Assembly: GCF_039541575.1 (NCBI RefSeq)
Contig: NZ_BAABGM010000013.1
Location: forward strand, 223,659-287,658
Direction: 5' to 3'
Length of the DNA stretch: 64,000 nt
From: Fodinibacter luteus
Lineage (GTDB): Bacteria; Actinomycetota; Actinomycetes; Actinomycetales; Dermatophilaceae
The position numbers and the translations under genes were made by a program. Under the pieces are notes generated by a model. It was not told the DNA's origin, did no database searches, and saw only the letters and a list, made by a program, of their open reading frames with translations. Positions 8,016-15,333 of the stretch are shown one piece after another (the stretch's first letter is position 1; each line of letters starts with the position of its first letter).

Positions 8016-9164
8016 GTCGCGACTGGCCGCGTGAGGCGCCGGGCGGCGACGATCGCCGGCCTGACCGCCGCGGCCGTCCTCGCCCTGGCCGGGCTCTCGT
8101 TCGCCTGGGCCGGCCACAACGACCAGGCCCTGGAGCCGGTGCCGGCCAACCCAAGCACCAGCGCGTCAATCGGCTCGGGCATCGCGTCGCCCATGCAGCG
8201 GTGGGTCGACGCCCTCCCGGCCGGCGCGCCTCCGGCGACGCCGTACTGGCACGACGGGACCCTGTACGTCAACGGTGAACGCATCCCGGCCCCGTACGGC
8301 AGGGTGGACATCGAGGCCGCGGGTGACACCGTCCTGGTGGGGGGCTACCAGGGAGATACCAAGGACGTTGGGCCGTTGATGTGGGGGCTCGTTCGAGGCG
8401 ACCGGCTCGAACCGCTGCCCGTGCCGGCGGGCACGTACGACGTGTGGCTGAGCGTCGACGGCCGGATCGCGTACTGGATGGCTCGCCAGGACAACGGCAC
8501 CACGCGGTTCTTCACCTGGGACACCGAGACCAACACCGCCCTGGCCTCAAGAACCGTGCCGGGTAACAATGCCGAGCTGAGGGGGGTCGACGCCGCCGGA
8601 AACGCCTACTGGCAGCCCGACTACATCACCAGCGACCTGTACAGCCGGTGGGATGTCCGCGCCGACACGATTACGGCGACCGACCTGACCTACGAGCCGT
8701 GGGACCCGCCCGAGTGGGTCGACGGGTTCGTCCCGTGGATGCCCTCGGAGGACCCGTACCGCTCTCCTGACGGGACCAAGAGGGCCTTCACCGGTTCCGC
8801 CCCGTCGGACTCGCCGTCTGACTGCTGCATCAACCAACTGCGGGTGCGCCCGGTCGCGCCCGACGACCAGCTCGACCCCAAGGACGTCAGCACACTGTCC
8901 CTTTCCGATGCGGTCCCCTACCCGCTGTTCGACTTGAACGAGCCGGAGCACTGGGTGTGGTGGGAGTCCAACGAGTCCGTGCTGATAGCCGTCGACGGCG
9001 ACCTCCGCAGCTACCTCGTGCGCTGCCCCGCCACTGGCGGAACCTGCCAGCGCGTCCTGGACCTCGGCCCCTGGACTGATGCGAACCACCAGCAGGACTC
9101 GCAGCACGACCCCTACTGGCTCAGTGGCGGCTGGGCGTTCGGCCGCGCCCCTGTATCGAGGTAG
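8001..9164 (+). CDS. Orphan exported paralogue of the sigma-operon ectodomain (beta-propeller-like)
   Basis: A 387-residue protein with an Arg-containing N-terminus and one hydrophobic segment (about residues 16-35, IAGLTAAAVLALAGLSFAWA), predicted to export or anchor the rest. The ectodomain carries repeated short motifs seen in three proteins of this cluster: PYWHDGTLYVNG, LVRGDRLEPLPVP, LSVDGRIAYW, FFTWDTETN, RWDVRAD, SPDGT, DCCINQLRVRP and LVRCPATGGTCQRV. The SPDG and xDGR repeats suggest a TolB-like propeller; four conserved Cys could form disulfides. It lacks the cytoplasmic N-terminus of the sigma-linked copy (11338-12630). AGGAGG at 7991-7996 fixes the ATG at 8001. It is transcribed alone from a sigma-type promoter shared with the cluster. 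Function unknown. Confidence 0.8.
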   Translation: MLEQPVATGRVRRRAATIAGLTAAAVLALAGLSFAWAGHNDQALEPVPANPSTSASIGSGIASPMQRWVDALPAGAPPATPYWHDGTLYVNGERIPAPYGRVDIEAAGDTVLVGGYQGDTKDVGPLMWGLVRGDRLEPLPVPAGTYDVWLSVDGRIAYWMARQDNGTTRFFTWDTETNTALASRTVPGNNAELRGVDAAGNAYWQPDYITSDLYSRWDVRADTITATDLTYEPWDPPEWVDGFVPWMPSEDPYRSPDGTKRAFTGSAPSDSPSDCCINQLRVRPVAPDDQLDPKDVSTLSLSDAVPYPLFDLNEPEHWVWWESNESVLIAVDGDLRSYLVRCPATGGTCQRVLDLGPWTDANHQQDSQHDPYWLSGGWAFGRAPVSR

Positions 9165-9510
9165 AGCGGCCCGCACGTCCACCGACGGTGCGGCTTGGCG
9201 TTGGGCCGCGCCCCGGTCAGCCGGCGTGTGCCGTGAGCACAATTTTCTCGGCGCCAACCTAGGAGCGCGCCCATTCCTCCGTGGATGCCAGCCATGCCCA
9301 CCCTTGAGGGCCTGTTGGTATCCGAGCCGGTGAAGGCCACGCTGAAGGGGCCGATGGAGACTGCCTGCACGTCGTAGTCACGCAGCTGCGAGGCCAGATC
9401 TCTGCGGTCATCGGCCGATGAGAGGGGACTTCTCGAGCCTCCGGGGTTGATGACAACGAAGCGGTCGCCAGGTATGTGGAGTTCCGAGCCCATGCGGCGA
9501 ACAGCTTGGT
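9165..9510. other. Intergenic stretch with a vestigial paralogue tail and a doubtful small frame
   Basis: At about 9193-9230 the plus strand reads TTGGCGTTGGGCCGCGCCCC, closely matching the last codons of the 8001 gene (TGGGCGTTCGGCCGCGCCCC at 9130-9149), as if the tail of another paralogue were left behind. On the minus strand a frame starting at 9493 (MGSELHIPGDRFVVINPGGS) looks protein-like for about 60 residues, then runs antisense into the 8001 gene. It has no ribosome site and no recognised family, so it is not called as a gene. Confidence 0.4.
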
Positions 9511-10401
9511 CTACTGCCGGATCCCGAACGTGAGCGACTCGCGGACCTTGTCGAGCTCCTGGATGATCGCGTCCCCCGGGCTCCCTTCCTGACGTGCCTC
9601 GATGACAACGGGTTTGCCTTCGAGTGTCAGGACCCAGAACTCGATGAGGACCTGCCGGCCGGGGTAGATGTTGGATTCGAAACTGGGGTCGGTTTCGTAG
9701 CCCTCGCCGTAGCCCTCGCTCCCGTAGATGTGCGCGAGGTTGTACCGCGCACCGGCAACCGCCGAGCAGCTGACCCGGTTCGCCCGCACCTTGAGGTTGC
9801 TGGTGTCACGGCCGAAGGCCGGGAGCGCGCGCGGCCCCTCCACCACCGCGAACTGCGGAAGGGTGGTGAGGAGACGCACCACGTCGTCCACCGTGGCGTC
9901 CGGCGCGACCTTCCTGGTGGCTCCGTCCTCCTGACACGGCTCCGTGCCTGCGAACTCGTGCGGCTGGTAGACGCTCAGGACCACGGCACCGGCGGGGTCC
10001 TCCCGGGTGATCCGGTGATGGTCTCCAACGGCTTCCCAGCCGCCCGCCAGGACGGTCATCCGTGCGCGGAGCCGGCGTCCGGAGTCGTCCAGCCCCAGGG
10101 GGATGCTGTAGCTCCTCGGCTTGAGGCACCGGCCCGCGGCGCAGTCCGAGTCGGGCAGGGTGAAGATGATGGTGCTCCTCGGGGTCACCGCTGGCTGGGG
10201 CGCGGTCGTGTCACGGCCCATGGCAACCAGCGGGATGCCGGCCAGGCCCACCGCGATGATGGCGGCGGCCACGGCAAGGGCGACGGTCATCCGCCGCTTC
10301 GCGTGGGCCTGCGAACGGACGGCGTCGAGGTCGACCACAGGTGGTTCGACGTGCTCGGCGACGTGGAGGGCCGCGTCGGTCAGTCTCTGCTCGAGGTTCA
10401 T
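9511..10401 (-). CDS. Membrane partner of SigE-type sigma factor (putative anti-sigma factor), variant ectodomain
   Basis: A 296-residue protein whose ATG overlaps the sigma gene stop (ATGA), so the two are coupled. Residues 1-42 form a cytoplasmic segment (MNLEQRLTDAALHVAEHVEP ... RSQAHAKRR), followed by one membrane helix (about 43-62) and an extracytoplasmic domain. The first about 70 residues closely match those of the 11338-12630 protein, but the ectodomain is unrelated: no YWHDG or DCC motifs, and instead a CQEDG / VDDVVRLLTTLPQF / YGSEGYGEGYETD pattern. There is no zinc-binding HxxxCxxC anti-sigma motif, so the anti-sigma role is inferred from position and topology. The pair probably senses an envelope signal and controls the sigma factor. 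Confidence 0.75.
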   Translation of the reverse strand: MNLEQRLTDAALHVAEHVEPPVVDLDAVRSQAHAKRRMTVALAVAAAIIAVGLAGIPLVAMGRDTTAPQPAVTPRSTIIFTLPDSDCAAGRCLKPRSYSIPLGLDDSGRRLRARMTVLAGGWEAVGDHHRITREDPAGAVVLSVYQPHEFAGTEPCQEDGATRKVAPDATVDDVVRLLTTLPQFAVVEGPRALPAFGRDTSNLKVRANRVSCSAVAGARYNLAHIYGSEGYGEGYETDPSFESNIYPGRQVLIEFWVLTLEGKPVVIEARQEGSPGDAIIQELDKVRESLTFGIRQ

Positions 10402-10955
10402 GGCGTGACCCCTTGGGCCGGTCCTGGGGGTCTGGCGGGCAGGTCGGAGGGTTCGGCGGGCGGGTCGGAGGGTTCGGCGAGCAGCCGGGCCAGCCGGCGG
10501 GCGGCTGCGTGGCCGTGGCTCTTGACGGTGCCTGGCGCCATGTCCAGGGTCACGGCGATCTCGGCTTCGCTCAGGTCCTCGTAGTACTTCAGCACGGTCA
10601 CCGCTCGCTGCCTCGGGGGGAGACTCAGGACGGCGGCCCAGACGCGCTCGTGTTCTGCGATGTCGTCGACGTGGCCGTCCCAGGACCGGTCGTCGCGCAC
10701 GAGTACGGGGGACTCGTGTGCGGAGCGGCGGCGCCACCACGAGGTGGACTGGTTGACCAGCACCTTGCGGGCGTAGGCGACGGGGCGGTCCATCGCCTCG
10801 ATCCGAGTCCAGTGCTGGTAGACCCGCACCAACGTGGTCTGCAGCAGGTCCTCGGCTCGCTGGGAGTCACCGGTCATCAGGTAGGCGGTGCGGAACAGGG
10901 TCGCGGTGTTGGCGGCGACGAAGGCCGTGAAGCGGTCGTCGTCGCTCTGCCGCAC
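10398..10955 (-). CDS. SigE-family ECF RNA polymerase sigma factor (copy 2)
   Basis: A 185-residue sigma factor. Region 2 is at about 5-75 (FVAANTATLFRTAYLMTGDS, QRAEDLLQTTLVRVYQHW, VAYARKVLVNQ) and region 4 at about 110-165 (LPPRQRAVTVLKYYEDLSEA, then EIAVTLDMAPGTVKSHGHAA). It recruits RNA polymerase to specific promoters. The GTG at 10955 is chosen because AAGGAGG lies 5-6 bases before it and the resulting start (VRQSDDDRF) aligns with the paralogue's MRRSDEEAF; an ATG 14 codons earlier adds nothing conserved. It is the first gene of a two-gene operon with the 9511-10401 membrane partner. A TGAACC-17-CGTT element upstream suggests autoregulation. Confidence 0.9.
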   Translation of the reverse strand: MRQSDDDRFTAFVAANTATLFRTAYLMTGDSQRAEDLLQTTLVRVYQHWTRIEAMDRPVAYARKVLVNQSTSWWRRRSAHESPVLVRDDRSWDGHVDDIAEHERVWAAVLSLPPRQRAVTVLKYYEDLSEAEIAVTLDMAPGTVKSHGHAAARRLARLLAEPSDPPAEPSDLPARPPGPAQGVTP

Positions 10956-11003
10956 TCTCGCCTCCTTGAAGAAGGGTCGACCGGGTGGTCGCCTCACTTA
11001 CTC

Positions 11004-11030
11004 AACGCCGCGAGGGTGGCCCGGGGTTCA
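11004..11030 (-). promoter_or_regulatory. Predicted autoregulated promoter of the copy-2 sigma operon
   Basis: On the minus strand: TGAACC (11030-11025), 17 bp, CGTT (11007-11004). Spacing and flanks (CGACTGAACC before, AGGCGACC after) are the same as at 13226-13200 upstream of the other sigma gene. Confidence 0.65.
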
Positions 11031-11337
11031 GTCGCCTACGTATCGGCTTCGCGTCATCGAAGTCAGGATGCACCCTGGCGCGGCCCAAGGCCATGTCTGG
11101 ACCGGGCGCAACCACGCTCGATGGCAGACACCATGTCCACGACTGGTCACTGCGGGGCCACTGTGCTGCGGTCTCGCAGGCGGCCCCTTGCCGGTTGGTG
11201 ATCACGTCGGGAGCGTACGAGCGGTAGCGGGGCAAGGACCTCCGACCCGGGTCGTTACCCTGCCCGAGCACGCCCAGGGCATAGGCGGCGAGGTGGGGGA
11301 CCTACTCGCGGTTGAGTCACCCCGACTGGCCGTGGGG
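11031..11337. other. Intergenic, nothing recognised
   Basis: About 300 bp between the two sigma operons. Short frames exist on both strands but none looks protein-like or has a ribosome site. It is downstream of the 11338 gene, and no convincing terminator hairpin was found. Confidence 0.4.
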
Positions 11338-12630
11338 CTACTCCGCAGCCGGGGCGCGGGCGAAGGCCCAGTCCGCATCCCAGTGGGGGACGTACTGGGC
11401 TCCTTCGTTGCTGTTGCGGCCGAGGTCGAACACCCGCTCGCAGGCCCCGTTGCTGGTCGAGCAGCGCACAAGGTAGCTGTGGTTGGCGACGGGGGCGTCC
11501 AGAAGCACGGTCTGGTTCGTCTCCCACCACACCATCCACGTCCCGCGGTCGGTGGCGGCGTCCCACAGCCGCATCGAGGGGATGCCCTGGGGGAGCTGCA
11601 AGGTGACGATGTCGCCGGGCTGGCCCGACTGTGCTGGGCGCACCCTCAGCTGAGTGGCGCAGCAGCCGGCTGGGGAGTCTCCCGGGGCGGCTTCGGTGAA
11701 GACCTCCCGGGTGCCGTCCGGGGAGACGAACGCGTCCTCGAGACCTTTGAACGCGTCGAACTGGTTGAGCGTCTTGGTGGGGTCGTAGGTCAGCTCGGTC
11801 GGTGCGACGGTGTCGGCGCGTACGTCCCAGCGGGCGACCGGGGACTCGCTCGCTTGGTCCAGCACGTGGCCATTCCCTGCAGCGTCGATACCGAGCAGGT
11901 TGATGCGACACACGGAGCCCTCCAGCCACATGTTCCCCGGCACGGTTCGGGAAGCCAGAGGCGCGTTCGTCTCGGTGTCCCAGGTGACGAACTGCGTGAT
12001 CTCAGCGGTGGGGTGGGCCTCCCAGAACGCGACCCGGCCGTCGACGCTCAGCTGTGGGCTGTAGCCCTCCGGGACGGGAAGGGGCGTGAGCTGGTCGCCA
12101 CGCACCAACATCCACTGCGGTGACGCTCCGCCCTCCTCGAACCTGGTTTCGCCTGCAACCAGGACGGTCTCACCGGCGGCCTCGAGCGTCACGGAGGCGT
12201 AAGGCGCCGGGACCTGTACTCCGCGCACGTGCAGCACGCCGTCGTGCCAGTACGGGGACAGCGGCGGCTCCCCGACCGGAAGGTCGTCCATCCACGCCTG
12301 CAGTCCGGGCCCGGCCGGGAAGCCAGGTTCCTGCGGCCGCTCCCCGTCGATCCCCTTGTCCACGCAGCGGGAGGGATCCCTCAGGTCGGCTCGGAAAAGC
12401 TCACCGGTTGGCTCCGGTGCCACTGGCGGTGCCGTGGTGTCACGGCTGGCAGTGAGCAGAGGGATGCCCGCCAGGGCGAGAGCGAAGATCCCGGCGGCTG
12501 CGGTGGCGGCGACGGTGCGCCGCCGGTTGGCGTGGGCCAGGGAGCGGATGCCGTCGAGGGTGACCTCTGGTGGGTCGACCTGCTCGGCCAGGTGGCGGAG
12601 GGTCTGGGACAGCTGCTGATCCAGGTTCAT
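11338..12630 (-). CDS. Membrane partner of SigE-type sigma factor with beta-propeller-like ectodomain
   Basis: A 430-residue single-pass protein. The cytoplasmic N-terminus (about 1-42, MNLDQQLSQTLRHLAEQVDP ... RSLAHANRR) and membrane helix (about 43-62) match the 9511-10401 protein. The ectodomain (about 100-430) instead matches the orphan proteins at 8001 and 13483: PYWHDGVLHVRG, MLVRGDQLTPLPVP, LSVDGRVAFW, TWDTETNAPLASRTVPGN, RWDVRAD, SPDGT, CCATQLRVRP, LVRCSTSNGACERV. It joins the two module types of this cluster. The ATG overlaps the sigma stop codon (ATGA), indicating coupled synthesis. A regulatory (anti-sigma) role is inferred; no zinc anti-sigma motif is present. Confidence 0.8.
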   Translation of the reverse strand: MNLDQQLSQTLRHLAEQVDPPEVTLDGIRSLAHANRRRTVAATAAAGIFALALAGIPLLTASRDTTAPPVAPEPTGELFRADLRDPSRCVDKGIDGERPQEPGFPAGPGLQAWMDDLPVGEPPLSPYWHDGVLHVRGVQVPAPYASVTLEAAGETVLVAGETRFEEGGASPQWMLVRGDQLTPLPVPEGYSPQLSVDGRVAFWEAHPTAEITQFVTWDTETNAPLASRTVPGNMWLEGSVCRINLLGIDAAGNGHVLDQASESPVARWDVRADTVAPTELTYDPTKTLNQFDAFKGLEDAFVSPDGTREVFTEAAPGDSPAGCCATQLRVRPAQSGQPGDIVTLQLPQGIPSMRLWDAATDRGTWMVWWETNQTVLLDAPVANHSYLVRCSTSNGACERVFDLGRNSNEGAQYVPHWDADWAFARAPAAE

Positions 12631-13151
12631 GGCGTTGCCTCCCGAGCTGGTGCCGGCGCGGCGCCCGGCTCGGCGAGCAGAACGGCCAGCCGCCGCGCGG
12701 CGGCGTGGGCGTGGCTCTTGACGGTGCCCGGCGCCATGTCCAGGGCGGCGGCGATCTCGGCCTCGCTGAGGTCCTCGTAGTGCTTCAACACCACCACCGC
12801 GCGTTGCCTGGGGGGCAGGGCCAGCACGGCCGCCCAGACCCGCTCGTGTTCGCCGACGTTCTCGAGCCGGCCGTCCCACGTGCGGTCGTCGCGCACGAGC
12901 ACAGGCGACTCGTGCGAGGAGCGGCGGCGCCACCACGACGTGGCTTGGTTGACCAGGATCTTGCGGGTGTAAGCGACCGGGTGGTCCATCGCCTCGACCA
13001 GGGCCCAGCGCTGGTAGACCCGCACCAGCGAGTCCTGGAGAAGGTCCTCGGCGCGCTGGTAGTCACCGGTGATCAGGTAGGCGGTGCGGAACAAGGTGGC
13101 GCTGTGCTCGGCGACGAACGCGGAGAACGCCTCCTCGTCGCTGCGTCGCAT
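12627..13151 (-). CDS. SigE-family ECF RNA polymerase sigma factor (copy 1)
   Basis: A 174-residue sigma factor closely similar to the one at 10398-10955. Region 2 (FVAEHSATLFRTAYLITGDY, then AEDLLQDSLVRVYQRW) and region 4 (LPPRQRAVVVLKHYEDLSEA, then MAPGTVKSHAHAAARRL) are both complete, and there is no C-terminal extension of the ECF41 type. The ATG at 13151 follows AAGGAGG with four bases between. It is the first gene of an operon with the membrane partner 11338-12630, with a 4-bp overlap. The TGAACC-17-CGTT element about 50 bp upstream suggests it drives its own transcription. The two sigma factors may recognise the same sites. Confidence 0.92.
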   Translation of the reverse strand: MRRSDEEAFSAFVAEHSATLFRTAYLITGDYQRAEDLLQDSLVRVYQRWALVEAMDHPVAYTRKILVNQATSWWRRRSSHESPVLVRDDRTWDGRLENVGEHERVWAAVLALPPRQRAVVVLKHYEDLSEAEIAAALDMAPGTVKSHAHAAARRLAVLLAEPGAAPAPAREATP

Positions 13152-13199
13152 CTCGCCTCCTTCGTCGCAGGCGGGCCCAAGAAGGTCGCCTACCCACTG

Positions 13200-13226
13200 A
13201 ACGCCACGACGGAGGACCCTGGTTCA
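13200..13226 (-). promoter_or_regulatory. Predicted autoregulated promoter of the copy-1 sigma operon
   Basis: On the minus strand: TGAACC (13226-13221), 17 bp, CGTT (13203-13200). It is identical in form to the element before the copy-2 sigma gene, while most of the spacer differs, as expected for a functional promoter. Confidence 0.65.
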
Positions 13227-13349
13227 GTCGACGGGCAGCCCAGTTGCCAGAGGTGGGAATCGGATCCACGCCAGGCGCCCCCGGGCGAGTGGTCTCATGT
13301 CCGCCACTTGGGCGAGAGTGGGACTTGCGAGACTGACTGACGAGGACCT

Positions 13350-13497
13350 CACTCCCTCAGGCGTGACCAAGCCCGTCCCATGGGCTTCCCAGCCGGACTG
13401 AACCACAGCGCACTCTCAATGCGTCCTTCATGTAGAGGGCCTGGCACCGGTGGTGTGGCCTAGGGCATTATCAGGAGGCTCGATGCTGGAGCAGCTG
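13350..13497 (+). repeat. Upstream-region repeat, copy 2 (paired with 7861-8015)
   Basis: Same block order as copy 1: CTCACTCCCTC, CACTCTCAATGCGTCCTTCA, GTAGAGGGCCTGGCACCGG, ATCAGGAGGCTCGATGCTGG. Together with the following gene this indicates duplication of a complete transcription unit. Confidence 0.8.
13399..13425 (+). promoter_or_regulatory. Predicted ECF-type promoter of the 13483 gene
   Basis: TGAACC (13399-13404), 17 bp, CGTC (13422-13425). It matches the sigma-operon elements except for C in place of the last T. It lies about 170 bp from, and diverges from, the copy-1 sigma promoter. Confidence 0.6.
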
Positions 13498-14682
13498 GTC
13501 TCGCCCGGCCGGGTGAGGCGCCGGGCGGTTGTGGTCGCCGGCCTGACCGCCGCCGCCGTGCTGGTCCTGGTACTAGCGGGGCTCTCGTTCGAGTGGGCGG
13601 GCCGCAGTGGTCGTGCCCTGGAGCCGGTGCCGGCCAACTCGATCCCGACCCCGACCCCGACCCCGGCGGCGAGCATGGCGTTCCCCTCCGAGTTGCACCA
13701 GTGGATCGACGCCCTCCCGGCAGGCGCGCCGCCGGCCACGCCGTACTGGCACGACGGGGTCCTGTACATCAACGGTGAGCAGATCCCCGCCCCGTTCGTC
13801 GCGGTGGACCTCAGGGTCAGCGGCGATACGGTCCTGGTGGGCGGCGACCAGAGCGAACCCCAGGATGGGGACGCGCCAACGGCGTGGGCGCTCGTTCGGG
13901 GCGACCGGCTTCAACCGCTCCCGGTGCCGGATGGTGCTCACCCGCCGGGCTTGAGCGTGGACGGCCGCATCGCCTATTGGGTGAATCACCAAGAGAACCC
14001 GGATCGGGTGGAGTTCTTCACCTGGGACACCGAGGCGAACACGGCGCTGGCCACGTATACCCTCCAGCGCAACAAGGAGAACTGGGACGGGCGCGAGCTG
14101 TTGGGGATCGACGCCGCCGGGAACGGTTACTGGAAGGCCTCCCTGGCTGACCCCTATCTCACCCGTTGGGATATCCGCGCCGGCACCCTCCATCCGACTG
14201 AGCTGGCCTACGACATGATGGAAGGGCCGGAGACGTTCGACTTGGTCATGCCGTGGATGCACCCGGGCGAGCAATACCGCTCCCCCGACGGCACCAAAGA
14301 GATGTTCACCGCCTCCATCCCGTCGGACTCGCCGTCTGACTGCTGCATCCACCAGCTGCGGGTGCGACCGGTCGGGCCGGACGAGTCGCTCGACCCACAG
14401 GACGTCATCACACTGCCGCCCTCCGAGCCCGAACTCGCAGAGCGCTACTTCTTGGGTGAAGGGGAGGAGGGGTACTGGACGTGGTGGGAATCCGACGAGT
14501 CGGTGCTGATCACCGTCGATGCCGACCTCTACACCTACCTGCTGCGCTGCTCGGCCACCGGCGCAGCCTGCGAGCGCGTCGCCGACCTCGGGAGTAGCGA
14601 CATCGCTTCCAAGGACTCGTACCCGTCCTTCTACGACTGGATGCGCAACTGGGCATTCGCCCGCGCCCCGGTATCGAGGTAG
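13483..14682 (+). CDS. Orphan exported paralogue of the sigma-operon ectodomain (second copy)
   Basis: A 399-residue protein similar to the 8001 gene product throughout. A basic start (MLEQLVSPGRVRRRAVVVAG) leads into one hydrophobic segment, then a Pro-Thr linker (PTPTPTP at about 60) and the ectodomain motifs PYWHDGVLYINGEQIPAP, LVRGDRLQPLPVPDG, LSVDGRIAYW, FFTWDTEANTAL, RWDIRAG, YRSPDGT, SDCCIHQLRVRP, WTWWESDESVLI and LLRCSATGAACERV. AGGAGG at 13473-13478 sets the ATG at 13483. It lacks the cytoplasmic segment of the sigma partner, so it cannot hold sigma directly. It may compete for, or present, the same extracytoplasmic ligand. Function is unknown; co-regulation with the sigma operons is inferred from the shared promoter form. 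Confidence 0.8.
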   Translation: MLEQLVSPGRVRRRAVVVAGLTAAAVLVLVLAGLSFEWAGRSGRALEPVPANSIPTPTPTPAASMAFPSELHQWIDALPAGAPPATPYWHDGVLYINGEQIPAPFVAVDLRVSGDTVLVGGDQSEPQDGDAPTAWALVRGDRLQPLPVPDGAHPPGLSVDGRIAYWVNHQENPDRVEFFTWDTEANTALATYTLQRNKENWDGRELLGIDAAGNGYWKASLADPYLTRWDIRAGTLHPTELAYDMMEGPETFDLVMPWMHPGEQYRSPDGTKEMFTASIPSDSPSDCCIHQLRVRPVGPDESLDPQDVITLPPSEPELAERYFLGEGEEGYWTWWESDESVLITVDADLYTYLLRCSATGAACERVADLGSSDIASKDSYPSFYDWMRNWAFARAPVSR

Positions 14683-15331
14683 AGCGGCGCGCAACGGACA
14701 CCGACCGTGCAGCGGGCGCGAACCTGCCGCGAGGTCGAGTGGCAGGCCGATGCGCGCCCGGGCATGAGACTGGAACTACCTCAATGCCGGCATGAGCGGG
14801 AGGAACACCTTGACCTCAGGGAATTTGCTTCGACGAGGTGGACGGCGGAGCAGTCGATAGTGGGTTCGCCGCTGCCTTCCGCCGGGCACGAGTCATGCGC
14901 CCCGTCAGCAGTCGACGCTGACAGCCAGGCGGCAATGGTCGTTAGGTCGCCGCCTCCAGTACTCGTTGCCGTCTTCTCCGTAGTCGCACAAGATGTTGAA
15001 GTCGCCCGCCACCAGCATCGGTTTGCCTCGCGGGGACGCACCGAACCGGCTCGATGAGACCCCGTCCGGCCAGGGGTGGTCCGGGCCGGCCGGGGGTAGC
15101 GCGGCACCAAGGCACGGGACTGTGTGAGCGGGGTCAGCGGCGTCCTCCCACCAACGATCTGGCCAACAACCACGAAGTGGAAGGGGGTGCTCGAGGGGCT
15201 GGTGACGCCGCGAGCTCGCGGCTTGACCATGCGCCGTTGAGGCAGGTAGCGCTGTGCACCGCGCAAACGGCCCCTATCAACCGCGGAAAGCAGTGCTGAC
15301 CTGCAACGACGGCGCAGACGGGCCGTGCCCG
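14683..15331. other. Decayed stretch before hrdB
   Basis: No intact gene. It contains the endonuclease/exonuclease/phosphatase remnant described separately; other short frames look non-coding. Confidence 0.5.
14905..15054 (-). pseudogene. Endonuclease/exonuclease/phosphatase domain remnant
   Basis: The minus-strand frame reads SPRGKPMLVAGDFNILCDYG, then EDGNEYWRRR and stops at 14905. KPMLVAGDFN is the characteristic GDxN core of the endonuclease/exonuclease/phosphatase fold, and the following DYGEDGNEYW fits actinobacterial members. About 50 residues survive. The C-terminal half, with the SDHC/SDHR motif, and the N-terminus are missing, so this is a fragment. Confidence 0.55.
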
Positions 15332-15333
15332 TC
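15317..15333 (-). terminator. Short hairpin at the hrdB stop codon
   Basis: On the plus strand GACGGGC, CGT, GCCCGTC. The 7-bp perfect stem overlaps the last bases of the stop codon region; it is the only hairpin seen close after hrdB. Confidence 0.4.

Noticed and set aside
9113..9493. A 126-residue minus-strand frame after the 9511 gene
   Set aside because: About 60 residues look protein-like, but there is no ribosome site, the rest is antisense to the 8001 gene, and no family was recognised.
10956..11337. A third gene between the two sigma operons
   Set aside because: Frames on both strands here lack start signals and protein-like composition.
12627..13151. The sigma factors as ECF41-type with a C-terminal SnoaL-like domain
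   Set aside because: Both end shortly after region 4, with no extra domain; length and motifs fit the SigE family.
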